Below, in pieces: positions 27,976 through 35,746 of a stretch of 64,000 nucleotides of DNA. The notes under the pieces were generated by a model, which was not told the DNA's origin, made no database searches, and saw only the letters and a list, made by a program, of their open reading frames with translations. Position 1 is the stretch's first letter. Every line of letters starts with the position of its first letter. A program made the position numbers and the translations under genes. Origin of the DNA: Microbulbifer aggregans (GTDB lineage: Bacteria; Pseudomonadota; Gammaproteobacteria; Pseudomonadales; Cellvibrionaceae); contig NZ_JAIVKK010000001.1 of the NCBI RefSeq assembly GCF_020524005.1, positions 868,001 through 932,000 of the forward strand, read 5' to 3'.

Positions 27976-29019
27976 TCAGTTATCGCCAAAAATCGCCACG
28001 CTCAGGGGTGTACTGGAGGTACGGCTACCACGGTACATCCCTTTGGTATTGAACGTCAGCGCAATATTGCCTTTCGTATCCAGTACGATGACGCCACCGG
28101 TACCGCCCACCGGCAACAACACATCATCGATCACCTCGGATGCCGCTTCACCAACCGATTTGCCCTGATACTGCACGCGCGCGCAGATATCTGCCGCAAC
28201 GTTATAGCGGATAAAGTACTCACCATGCCCGGTTGCGGAAACCGCACAGGAGCGGTTGTCGGCAAAGGTGCCGGCACCGATCACCGGTGAATCACCGATG
28301 CGGCCAAAGCGCTTGGCGGTCATGCCGCCGGTGGAGGTGCCCGCGGCGAGATTGCCCTGTTTGTCCAGTGCCACAGCACCAACCGTACCCATTCTGAAGG
28401 GCACCGGAAGCGCCTCTACCGCAGCCCGATAATCCTTTTCCTGCTGGTTTTCACGATCCAGTTTTTCCCTGGCCTTTTTCAATTGCTCTCGTCGTTGTTC
28501 CGTATCGAAGTGCTTGTTGTCGACGAACGGCACACCGCGGCTCTCGGCGAAGGACTCCGCACCAGCACCAGACAGCATCACAAAGGGAGAATCTTCCATC
28601 ACCATTCGCGCCAGATTGATTGGGTTCGCGATACGTTTGACCCCCGCAACCGCACCGGCCTGGCGGTTGCGGCCATCCATGATGGAGGCGTCCAGTTCAT
28701 GGGTACCATCATAGGTAAACACCGCGCCCTTCCCGGCATTGAACAGCGGCGAATCCTCCAGAATATTGATTGCCGTCACCACTGCATCCAGGCTTGCCCC
28801 ACCTTTTTCCAGAACGGCATATCCCGCATTGATAGCCTCTTCAAGTTTGGCCCGGTATGCGCGCTCTTTTTCCGGTGTCATACGGGACTTTTCGATCGTG
28901 CCCGCGCCGCCGTGGATAGCGATGGCAAATTTGGCATCGCCGGTCTGATCTGCCAACAGTGGTGAAGAAGCCACCAGTAGTGACACGGTCAAAATATTGC
29001 ACAGTTTCTTAAACGCCAT
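27976..29019 (-). CDS. iaaA: Isoaspartyl peptidase/L-asparaginase (plant-type, Ntn hydrolase), exported
   Basis: A 347-residue precursor. A signal peptide (FKKLCNILTVSLLVASSPLLA, cleavage before DQTGD) suggests periplasmic location, unlike cytosolic E. coli IaaA. FAIAIHGGAGTIE is the conserved start of the alpha subunit. Autoproteolysis is expected before Thr in RMGTVGAVALDKQGNLAAGTSTGG, creating the N-terminal nucleophile of the beta subunit; the GHGEYFIR and GTGGVIVLD motifs follow. It hydrolyses isoaspartyl dipeptides and asparagine. I chose the ATG at 29019 with AAGGG eight bases upstream over a GTG at 29028. Convergent with tcdA. Confidence 0.93.
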   Translation of the reverse strand: MAFKKLCNILTVSLLVASSPLLADQTGDAKFAIAIHGGAGTIEKSRMTPEKERAYRAKLEEAINAGYAVLEKGGASLDAVVTAINILEDSPLFNAGKGAVFTYDGTHELDASIMDGRNRQAGAVAGVKRIANPINLARMVMEDSPFVMLSGAGAESFAESRGVPFVDNKHFDTEQRREQLKKAREKLDRENQQEKDYRAAVEALPVPFRMGTVGAVALDKQGNLAAGTSTGGMTAKRFGRIGDSPVIGAGTFADNRSCAVSATGHGEYFIRYNVAADICARVQYQGKSVGEAASEVIDDVLLPVGGTGGVIVLDTKGNIALTFNTKGMYRGSRTSSTPLSVAIFGDN

Positions 29020-29157
29020 CGAATACACCCTTATATTTATGAATTCTTATTGCGATCCAAAGTATGCTATTGGCTATCCAATGGCAACGCACGCAATTCT
29101 CACCGGACTTATCAGCATCGGCCCGGCCAGCTTTCGGTAGCTGCAGCAAAACTTGAA

Positions 29158-30060
29158 TTAGCCCTGTAGCACAACCTGCGCCACCGATTCCAGCATGCTC
29201 CGCATCCACACATTGGCCGGATCACTTTCCGCATTCTTGTGCCAGTACAAATTCCAGCGCAACGGCTCAACTTCCAGCGGAAGTTCGGATACGACCAGTG
29301 GCAGGGATTCAGCCAGTACACCGGGAACCGTCCACAACAGTTCCGTGCCCGCAGTAATTTGCGCAGCGACCAGATAATTCTGCACCCGCATGGCAATGTT
29401 GCGGCGAAGGCCTTGTCCATGCAACGCCATGTCTACATGCCCTCGACCTTTGCGGCGGCTGGAAACATGCAGGTGTTCTGCCGATAGATAGCGTTCCATT
29501 GAGACGGACTCCCCCGCAAACTCATGGCCGTCGCGCATCGCGATCACATACGGCAACTCCCCCAATGGCAAGACCCCCAGCTCGCGCGCATTGACCGCCG
29601 GAGCATCCAGCAACAGATCAATGCTGCCCGCCTTGAGATCAGCCGTGGCCACCTCGCGCTCCACGTAGTAGCTGGTAATACCCACGCCCGGTGCCACCTG
29701 GCGTACCGCCTCGTGTAATCGTGGAAGCAGCAGTGACTCGGCAAGATCGTTCATGCCAAGGCGGAACACCCGCTCGGAGCGGGCAGGTTCAAAGCGCGCA
29801 TTTACGCCCACGCTGCGCCCCAAGAGCCCCAATGCCTCACGCACATCGGCAACCACACTCTCGGCCACGGGCGTTGGGCTCATGCCTTCGCGGGTTTTAA
29901 CAAACAACTGGTCGTCAAACGTCTGCCGCAACCGGCCCAACGCATTACTCACGGCCGGTTGGGTCAGGCTCAACAACTGTGCCACCTTGGTGACGCTGCG
30001 CTCGCGGTAGAGCGCATCGAAAACCACAAACAGGTTCAAGTCGACTTTATCCAGGCGCAT
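29158..30060 (-). CDS. LysR-family transcriptional regulator
   Basis: A 300-residue LysR regulator. The winged-helix domain (MRLDKVDLNLFVVFDALYRERSVTKVAQLLSLTQPAVSNALGRLRQTF) belongs to the NodD/NahR/LinR-like branch; a periplasmic-binding-like effector domain follows. The ATG at 30060 has GGAGGG four bases upstream; the frame is open 11 codons further. It diverges from the ACAD/kinase pair at 30226-32507, so it probably controls that pair. An ATTTAT-GTGATCAC-ATAAAT palindrome lies in the shared 165-base gap. The effector is unknown; a CoA ester or acid of the pathway is a natural guess. Confidence 0.93.
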   Translation of the reverse strand: MRLDKVDLNLFVVFDALYRERSVTKVAQLLSLTQPAVSNALGRLRQTFDDQLFVKTREGMSPTPVAESVVADVREALGLLGRSVGVNARFEPARSERVFRLGMNDLAESLLLPRLHEAVRQVAPGVGITSYYVEREVATADLKAGSIDLLLDAPAVNARELGVLPLGELPYVIAMRDGHEFAGESVSMERYLSAEHLHVSSRRKGRGHVDMALHGQGLRRNIAMRVQNYLVAAQITAGTELLWTVPGVLAESLPLVVSELPLEVEPLRWNLYWHKNAESDPANVWMRSMLESVAQVVLQG

Positions 30061-30110
30061 GCTTCCCTCCAACCGCCGGGATAGCAACGCCACCCCGAGC
30101 CATCATTTTT

Positions 30111-30139
30111 ATTTATGCAAAGTGATCACCCGAATAAAT
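30111..30139. promoter_or_regulatory. Candidate LysR operator between the divergent genes
   Basis: Outer arms ATTTAT/ATAAAT surround an inner perfect GTGATCAC palindrome, with spacers of five and four bases. The position between a LysR gene and its divergent neighbour suits the regulator's binding site. Confidence 0.4.
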
Positions 30140-30225
30140 TAGGCTGATCATGTCCGTTTTTTTATATTTCTACCCAGACCCTGTCAACGCATTTCATTGT
30201 CTCAGCGGCAATACGGGAGAATCCC

Positions 30226-31446
30226 ATGTTCGCATTCAGCGATTTATCCATGACCTTACAGGCCCGGCTCGCGGACTTTTTCCAACAACATATCTACCCC
30301 AACGAGCACCATTACCGCGCGCAACTGGATCATGCGGAAAATCGCTTTGCACCGTTGCCGCTGATGGATGAACTTAAACAGCATGCGCGAGCAGCCGGCC
30401 TGTGGAACCTGTTCATTCCCAAGTCGCACCCGGAGTACAGTGAATTCGGTGGCCTGAGCAATCTCGACTATGCACCTTTGGCCGAGCAGATGGGGCGCGT
30501 CATCTGGTCACCGGAAGTGTTCAACTGCAACGCACCAGACACCGGCAATATGGAAGTGCTGATGAAGTACGCCACCGACGCCCAGCGGAACCAGTGGCTG
30601 ACCCCGTTGTTAAATGGCGAAATACGCTCGTCCTACGCGATGACCGAACCCCAGGTGGCCTCCTCGGATGCCACCAATATCGAGCTGCAGATTCGGCGCG
30701 AAGGCGACGAATGGGTTTTGAATGGCCGCAAGTGGTTCATCACCGGCGCCATGTACGAGCGCACGAAAATACTGATCGTGATGGGCAAGTCAGATCCGCA
30801 CAATCGCGACCGCCACAAGCAACAGACCCAGGTGCTTGTACCCAAAAACTCTCCCGGTATCACGCTGGTCCGGCCGCTCACCACACTCGGCTATGACGAT
30901 GCCCCTATCGGTCACGCGGAAATCCGTTTCGACAATGTGCGGGTACCGCTGGAAAACGTGCTGCTCGGGGAAGGACGCGGTTTCGAGATTGCCCAGGGGC
31001 GCCTGGGCCCGGGCCGCATCCACCACTGCATGCGCCTCATCGGGGCCGCGCAGCGCGCACTGGAAGAGACCTGTGAGCGGGTCGAGTCACGCTCGACGTT
31101 CGGCCGTAAGCTGAGCCAGCATCAATCGGTGCGCGAAGATATCGCACGCAGCTTTGCCGAGATCCAGATGGCGCGCTTACTGGTACTCGACACCTGTCGC
31201 AAGATGGATGAAGTAGGCGCTCGTGATGCGCGTGACATGATTGCTGCAAGCAAAATCAGTGTTCCGAAAATGGTGCAGAAAATCCTCGACCGCTGCATGC
31301 AGATGCACGGTGCCGGAGGGCTTACGGAAGACTATTTCATGGCAGAAGCATTCAACTATGCGCGCTGGTGCCGCCAGGCAGATGGCCCGGACCAGGTACA
31401 CGAGATGGCCCTGGGCAAGCAGATCATCGGTCAGTACACGGGTTAA
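30226..31446 (+). CDS. Acyl-CoA dehydrogenase, ACAD10/ACAD11-like
   Basis: A 406-residue FAD acyl-CoA dehydrogenase. Residues about 130-170 carry YAMTEPQVASSDATNIELQI and the FAD-side segment EWVLNGRKWFITGA; RLGPGRIHHCMRLIGAAQRAL and LTEDYFMAEAFNYARWCRQADGPDQVHEMALGKQII are the marks of the ACAD10/11 branch. The canonical catalytic Glu is absent from both usual places: the Y(E/A)GT motif is replaced by ADGPDQVH, and the E(R)L helix reads GRIHH. Known members act on 4-phosphoacyl-CoA rather than by simple dehydrogenation. The adjacent gene 14 bases downstream is the matching kinase. ATG start with GGGAG upstream. Confidence 0.9.
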   Translation: MFAFSDLSMTLQARLADFFQQHIYPNEHHYRAQLDHAENRFAPLPLMDELKQHARAAGLWNLFIPKSHPEYSEFGGLSNLDYAPLAEQMGRVIWSPEVFNCNAPDTGNMEVLMKYATDAQRNQWLTPLLNGEIRSSYAMTEPQVASSDATNIELQIRREGDEWVLNGRKWFITGAMYERTKILIVMGKSDPHNRDRHKQQTQVLVPKNSPGITLVRPLTTLGYDDAPIGHAEIRFDNVRVPLENVLLGEGRGFEIAQGRLGPGRIHHCMRLIGAAQRALEETCERVESRSTFGRKLSQHQSVREDIARSFAEIQMARLLVLDTCRKMDEVGARDARDMIAASKISVPKMVQKILDRCMQMHGAGGLTEDYFMAEAFNYARWCRQADGPDQVHEMALGKQIIGQYTG

Positions 31447-31460
31447 TACGGGGAGTATCC

Positions 31461-32507
31461 ATGAGCCATACGGAAAAGCGAGATTTTCACTTCGACGAAC
31501 AAAAACTGGCGAATTACCTGGAGCACAATGTACCCGGCTTTAAGGGACCCTTGCACGCAGACAAGTTTGCTGGCGGCCAGTCAAACCCTACCTTCCGGAT
31601 CCACGCTGCCAGCGGCCAATACGTATTGCGACGCAAACCGCCGGGCCAACTGCTGAAGTCTGCGCATGCCGTGGACCGGGAATTCCGGGTTATCTCCGCC
31701 CTCGCCAGCAGTGAAGTACCGGTCGCTGACGTGTACCACCTGTGCGAAGACGAATCCATCATCGGCAGTATTTTCTATCTGATGGAATACGTCGAAGGCC
31801 GCATTTTCTGGGATCCCGCGCTGCCACAATTGCCGGAGCCCGAACGCGGGGCGATTTACCGGGAAATGAACCGGGTACTCAGCGCCCTGCACTCGGTCGA
31901 TATTGCCGCAGCCGGACTCTCGGATTTCGGCCGCCCGGGCAACTTCTACCAGCGCCAGATCAGCCGCTGGAGCCACCAGTACCGCGCGTCCCAGACGGAG
32001 CAGCTGCAAGATATGGATTTCCTGATGGACTGGCTACAGGAGAACCTGCCTGAGGATGACGGCAAGCTCTCCCTGGTGCATGGGGACTTCCGTCTCGACA
32101 ATATGATCTTCCACCCCACAAAGCCGAAAGTACTGGCGGTGGTGGACTGGGAGCTCTCCACCCTGGGCCATCCGCTATTCGACCTCGCCTACCAGTGCAT
32201 GCAGCTGCGCATGCCCCACGATGGCGCCCTCGCCGGGCTAGGGGGTATAAACCGTGCGAAAGCCGGCCTGCCCTCAGAGCAGACCTATGTGCGATGGTAT
32301 TGCGAACGCATGCAACTGGATGGCATCCCGCACTGGAACTTTTACCTGAGCTTCTGCTTTTTCCGCTTCGCCGCTATTTTGCAGGGCGTGAAAAAGCGTG
32401 CACTGGATGGCAATGCCTCCAGCGAAAAAGCACAGCAAATGGGAGAGCTGGTGCGGCCGTTAGCCAGGATGGGAGTGGAGCCGACGAAAGAATCTATGAC
32501 GGCATAA
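31461..32507 (+). CDS. APH-fold phosphotransferase, ACAD10/11- or LvaA-like acyl-CoA kinase
   Basis: A 348-residue aminoglycoside-phosphotransferase-fold kinase. It has an ATP-binding FAGGQSNPTFRI loop near 36-47, YVLRRKPPG with the catalytic-lobe Lys, the active-site loop VHGDFRLDNMIF (His207, Asp209, Asn214) and the metal-binding Asp229 of VVDWELSTLGHPLFDLA. Proteins of this branch are fused to acyl-CoA dehydrogenases in human ACAD10/11. In P. putida, LvaA phosphorylates the 4-hydroxyl of 4-hydroxyvaleryl-CoA. The start ATG (GGGGAG upstream) is 14 bases after the ACAD gene. It is more likely a hydroxyacyl-CoA kinase than an antibiotic-resistance enzyme. Confidence 0.9.
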   Translation: MSHTEKRDFHFDEQKLANYLEHNVPGFKGPLHADKFAGGQSNPTFRIHAASGQYVLRRKPPGQLLKSAHAVDREFRVISALASSEVPVADVYHLCEDESIIGSIFYLMEYVEGRIFWDPALPQLPEPERGAIYREMNRVLSALHSVDIAAAGLSDFGRPGNFYQRQISRWSHQYRASQTEQLQDMDFLMDWLQENLPEDDGKLSLVHGDFRLDNMIFHPTKPKVLAVVDWELSTLGHPLFDLAYQCMQLRMPHDGALAGLGGINRAKAGLPSEQTYVRWYCERMQLDGIPHWNFYLSFCFFRFAAILQGVKKRALDGNASSEKAQQMGELVRPLARMGVEPTKESMTA

Positions 32508-32524
32508 TACTATTTGGGTCGCCG

Positions 32525-32590
32525 GTCATCCCCGCGCAGGCGGGGATCCAGTGCCACCAAGCTCTGGATTCCCGCCTGCGCGGGAATGAC
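32525..32590. repeat. REP-like inverted doublet
   Basis: Two 27-base units (32525-32551 and 32564-32590) are near-exact reverse complements separated by 12 bases. Each carries the CCCGCGCAGGCGGG hairpin found in widespread GTCAT...ATCCAG repeats of Proteobacteria. It lies 17 bases past the kinase stop, between convergent genes, where such elements act as transcript-end stabilisers. Confidence 0.8.
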
Positions 32591-32618
32591 AAGGAAATAG
32601 AAACGCAGTCTGTTCATT

Positions 32619-32657
32619 CCGCGAAGGTGTCGATACCGGCTAAAGCCTTGCAAGACC
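32619..32657. repeat. Diverged copy of the 35576-35614 repeat end
   Basis: This 39-base segment matches 35576-35614 in the same orientation at 33 of 39 positions (CGCGAAGGTG-CGATACCGG core). The two copies bracket the SDR, hydratase and CaiB genes. Confidence 0.6.
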
Positions 32658-32673
32658 TGCAAAGAACCACAAA

Positions 32674-33453
32674 CTACACCGGATTCAGCAGAGATCCACC
32701 ATCCACCGGCAGGTCAATCCCGTTCACAAAGCTCCCCGCATCACTGGCCAGCAGCAGCAACGGCCCGGCGAGCTCCCGGTATTCACCAAGGCGCTGGGGC
32801 ACCAGCCGGCGGATATATTCCTGACCGCGCTCGGTGGCAAACTCACCGGCATTGATATCTGAAGCAAAGTAACCGGGACACAGGGTGTTCACCCTGACCC
32901 CATAGCGGCCGAGCTCCAGCGCCATATTCCGGCTGAGTTGCGCCAGCGCCACTTTGGACACGTTGTAGTCCGTCTTCATGATGCCGGTGCATAAGCTGTA
33001 GATGGAGCCGGTATTGATAATGCAGCCACCCTGCTGCGCACGCATCCGGGTCGCTGCAGCGCGGGCCACGCGCCACGCGCCGCGTAGATTCACATCCAGC
33101 AGCTGCCCCCACACCGACTCCTCCTGATCCACAAAGCGGCCGGGGCGGGTACTGATGCCGGCATTATTGACCAGGATATCCAGCCGCCCACCCAGTTCAT
33201 CCACGGCCCTGAACGCAGCTTCCACACTGTCGGGATCCGTTACATCCATCGCCAGTACATCCGCAGTGCCCCCGGCGTTAACAATTTTCTCCGCCAGGAT
33301 CTCCAGTTTGTCCGTGCGGCGCGCCGCTACAATTACCCGGGCGCCCGCCTGCGCCAGCACTTCGGCAAAGTAGGCACCAAGGCCGCTGGAAGCACCAGAA
33401 ACCAATGCCGTTTTCCCCTCCAGGGAAAACAATTCAGTCAAATAGTTGGACAT
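32674..33453 (-). CDS. Short-chain dehydrogenase/reductase
   Basis: A 259-residue classical SDR. It has the cofactor motif GASSGLG near residue 20, NNAG near 95, the catalytic Ser in TGSIYS and Tyr-X3-Lys in DYNVSKVAL. The residue pair AARR after strand 2 suggests NADPH preference. The substrate is unknown: a 3-oxoacyl or 4-oxoacyl CoA fits the context, since LvaD of the levulinate pathway is also an SDR. ATG start with AGGAG upstream. It is last of the minus-strand series, 36 bases after the enoyl-CoA hydratase gene. Confidence 0.92.
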   Translation of the reverse strand: MSNYLTELFSLEGKTALVSGASSGLGAYFAEVLAQAGARVIVAARRTDKLEILAEKIVNAGGTADVLAMDVTDPDSVEAAFRAVDELGGRLDILVNNAGISTRPGRFVDQEESVWGQLLDVNLRGAWRVARAAATRMRAQQGGCIINTGSIYSLCTGIMKTDYNVSKVALAQLSRNMALELGRYGVRVNTLCPGYFASDINAGEFATERGQEYIRRLVPQRLGEYRELAGPLLLLASDAGSFVNGIDLPVDGGSLLNPV

Positions 33454-33489
33454 GGCTGCTCCTTTCTTTTTATATCCAGCGCTATGACA

Positions 33490-34281
33490 TCAGCAGCCTT
33501 CAAACACCGGCTTGCGCTTTTCGAAAAAAGACGCAGCGCCTTCTCGAAAATCGCGGCTGCGAAACATCTGGTTCTGGATTTCCGCTTCCAGCGCCATCAC
33601 CGATTCGAGATCATAAGACTGTGCTTCACGGAAAATCTGCTTTGAATATTGCAATGTCAGTGGCGCTGCCGCGCACAGGCGCGCGGCTAGATTTTTCGTT
33701 TCTTCTATCAGGCGGTCTGCCGGCACCACGCGATTGACAAGACCCAGCTCGACACAGCGGCTACTTTCGAGCTTTTGCGACAGCGCAACCATTTCATAGG
33801 CACGTTTGCTTCCCAACTGCTCGAGCAGCATTTTGTGAAAGCCGCCGTCGGGAATCAGGCTGATCTGCCCAAAGGCGGAATACAGGAAGGCATCCTCAGT
33901 CATCAGCAACAAGTCACAGCACATCGCCAGGGATGCACCGACGCCCGCTGCGGCGCCGTTAATCGCACCGATAAATGGCTTCGGAGAATTGCGGATCGCC
34001 AAAATCAGCGGATGGTATTCCTCGTGCAGGATGCGGGTAACAAAGCCGTTTTCTGCAGCGCCGGGCAAACGCTCGGTCAGATCGGCACCGGCACAGAAAC
34101 CGGCCCCTGCCCCGGTAATAATCGCCGCACGCACGCCGTCATCCGCACTGGCCTTTTCAACCGCCTGGCGCAATTCGAGACGCAACCTCTGATTCAGGGA
34201 GTTACGAGCCTGCGGGCGATTCAGCGTTATCATTGCTACGCCGTCTTCCACCTGATACAGCACTGTTTCGAATAGGTCCAT
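33490..34281 (-). CDS. Enoyl-CoA hydratase/isomerase family protein
   Basis: A 263-residue crotonase. The oxyanion-hole regions are AARNSLNQRLRLELR and GAGAGFCAGADLTERLPG near 60-75; GAINGAAAGVGASLAMCCDLLLM and IPDGGFHKMLLEQLG follow. The DGG pattern in place of GGG with acidic residues resembles PaaG-type isomerases, so double-bond shifting of unsaturated CoA esters is as likely as hydration. I chose the ATG at 34281 with AGGAG six bases upstream over an adjacent GTG. It is in line with the SDR downstream (36 bases) and the CaiB/BaiF gene upstream. Confidence 0.92.
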   Translation of the reverse strand: MDLFETVLYQVEDGVAMITLNRPQARNSLNQRLRLELRQAVEKASADDGVRAAIITGAGAGFCAGADLTERLPGAAENGFVTRILHEEYHPLILAIRNSPKPFIGAINGAAAGVGASLAMCCDLLLMTEDAFLYSAFGQISLIPDGGFHKMLLEQLGSKRAYEMVALSQKLESSRCVELGLVNRVVPADRLIEETKNLAARLCAAAPLTLQYSKQIFREAQSYDLESVMALEAEIQNQMFRSRDFREGAASFFEKRKPVFEGC

Positions 34282-34345
34282 CACACGCTCCTCTCATAAA
34301 ACCGCTATAAACTATTTTTGATTTTGATTTTGCCCGACGAACGTA

Positions 34346-35509
34346 TCAAACAGACTCCGCTGCCGTGGAGGTCTCCGCTACGCCCTGCTCTTGTAAGGAT
34401 TGCAGTTCGGCTTCCGAGTATCCCAGTCCCATCAACACGGCACGGGTATCGGCGCCCTGCTGGCGACGTCCATGCAGAACCGCGGAGGGGGTGCGACTGA
34501 AACGCGGCGCCGGTGCTGGTTGCAGATAACCGTCAATCGGCAGATAACTGTCCCGGCCGGCATTGTGCGGATGCTGCGGTGCCTCGTCCGCCGAGAGAAC
34601 CGGCGAAACGCAGGCATCGCTGTTTTCCAGCAGCACGCTCCATTCGTCACGGGTTTTCTGCCGGAAGCATTCCGCGAGTTCGGCCTTCAACGCAGGCCAC
34701 TGGCTGCGGTCGGCCTGAGCCGCTGTATTGAATCGGGATGGGTCCAATCCGGCCCGCTCGGCAAACAACGCAAAGAAATGCGGTTCTATGGCACCCAGCG
34801 CAATATACTTGCCGTCTTTGGTTTCGTAGGTATCGTAAAAATAGGCGGCGCCATCGAGCAGGTTATTTTCACGTTGTGAAAGGTCCCACAGCCCGGCCGC
34901 GCTAAAGCTGTGACACATCCACATCAGGTTTGCCACCCCGTCGACCATGGCCGTATCCACAACCTGACCTTTACCGGACGTTTTACTCTCCAGCAATGCC
35001 GCCAACACGCCCATCACCAGGAACATGGTGCCGCCACCAAAGTCGCCAACCAGGTTCAGCGGCACAACTGGCCTTTCCCCTTTCCTGCCAATAGCATGCA
35101 GCGCGCCGGTGAGCGCAATGTAGTTGATATCGTGCCCGGCATTATAGGCCAGCGGGCCATCCTGCCCCCAGCCGGTCATACGGCCGTAAACCAGCTTCGG
35201 GTTAACCTGCTGGCATTCGTCCGGGCCAATACCCAGTTTTTCCATGACCCCGGGTCTGAAACCTTCGATCACTACATCGGCACTGGCCACAAGCTTCATG
35301 AAGGCCTCGCGCCCGCTTTCACTTTTCAGATCGAGCACCACCGATTTTTTGCCGCGCCGGCTCATATCTTTGCTGTACATGGGATCCGGCTTTACGCTGC
35401 GGTCGATACAGATAACCTCCGCACCCATATCCGCAAACAGCATTCCCGCCATGGGACAGGGCCCCATGCCCACCAGCTCAATGACGCGGTATCCGCTCAA
35501 GACACCCAT
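34346..35509 (-). CDS. CaiB/BaiF-family CoA transferase or alpha-methylacyl-CoA racemase
   Basis: A 387-residue type III CoA-transferase-fold protein. LSGYRVIELVGMGPCPMAGMLFADMGAEVICIDR is the family start. KKSVVLDLKSESGREAFMKLVASADVVIEGFRPGVMEKLGIGPDE and MTGWGQDGPLAYNAGHDINYIALTGALHAIG match alpha-methylacyl-CoA racemases, including the His and Asp of GHDINY used for proton exchange. A racemase is needed to degrade 2-methyl-branched acids such as isoprenoids, which fits the neighbouring RoxA-like locus. I chose the ATG at 35509 with GGAG upstream over a TTG four codons earlier. A palindromic repeat separates it from the upstream SDR. Confidence 0.9.
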   Translation of the reverse strand: MGVLSGYRVIELVGMGPCPMAGMLFADMGAEVICIDRSVKPDPMYSKDMSRRGKKSVVLDLKSESGREAFMKLVASADVVIEGFRPGVMEKLGIGPDECQQVNPKLVYGRMTGWGQDGPLAYNAGHDINYIALTGALHAIGRKGERPVVPLNLVGDFGGGTMFLVMGVLAALLESKTSGKGQVVDTAMVDGVANLMWMCHSFSAAGLWDLSQRENNLLDGAAYFYDTYETKDGKYIALGAIEPHFFALFAERAGLDPSRFNTAAQADRSQWPALKAELAECFRQKTRDEWSVLLENSDACVSPVLSADEAPQHPHNAGRDSYLPIDGYLQPAPAPRFSRTPSAVLHGRRQQGADTRAVLMGLGYSEAELQSLQEQGVAETSTAAESV

Positions 35510-35575
35510 AACCGTCTCCAATATTAGTTCGACTGAAACATCGCCTGCCTATGCCAATTGACAAAACTGAACTTG

Positions 35576-35700
35576 CCGCGAAGGTGCCGATACCGGGTAT
35601 AGCTTTGTGAGACCGTCTGCGGCCAGGACGGCCGCAGCCGAGCCCCCATGGATGGGTTCACGGCGTGTCTCACAAAGCTATACCCGGTAGCGGTACCGCC
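35576..35700. repeat. Palindromic MITE-like element with 22-bp terminal inverted repeats
   Basis: Arms 35591-35612 and 35668-35689 are exact 22-base reverse complements, and the similarity extends about eight bases outward with two mismatches. The 55-base core has its own hairpin (TGCGGCC/GGCCGCA) and a CCCCCATGGATGGG near-palindrome. There is no coding capacity. It fills most of the 225-base gap before the SDR stop. A diverged copy of one end is at 32619-32657. Confidence 0.8.
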
Positions 35701-35746
35701 ACATAGTTTCAGCGCTGTATAAACGCGAGCTCCAAAATAGTGAAAT

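Noticed and set aside
31461..32507. Aminoglycoside-resistance kinase
   Set aside because: Same fold, but the sequence pattern and the adjoining ACAD10/11-like gene place it with acyl-CoA-linked kinases.
32195..32824. A 209-codon plus-strand frame past the kinase
   Set aside because: It begins inside the kinase gene in another frame and includes the translated REP doublet (VIPAQAGIQ ... DSRLRGNDK), a well-known annotation artefact.
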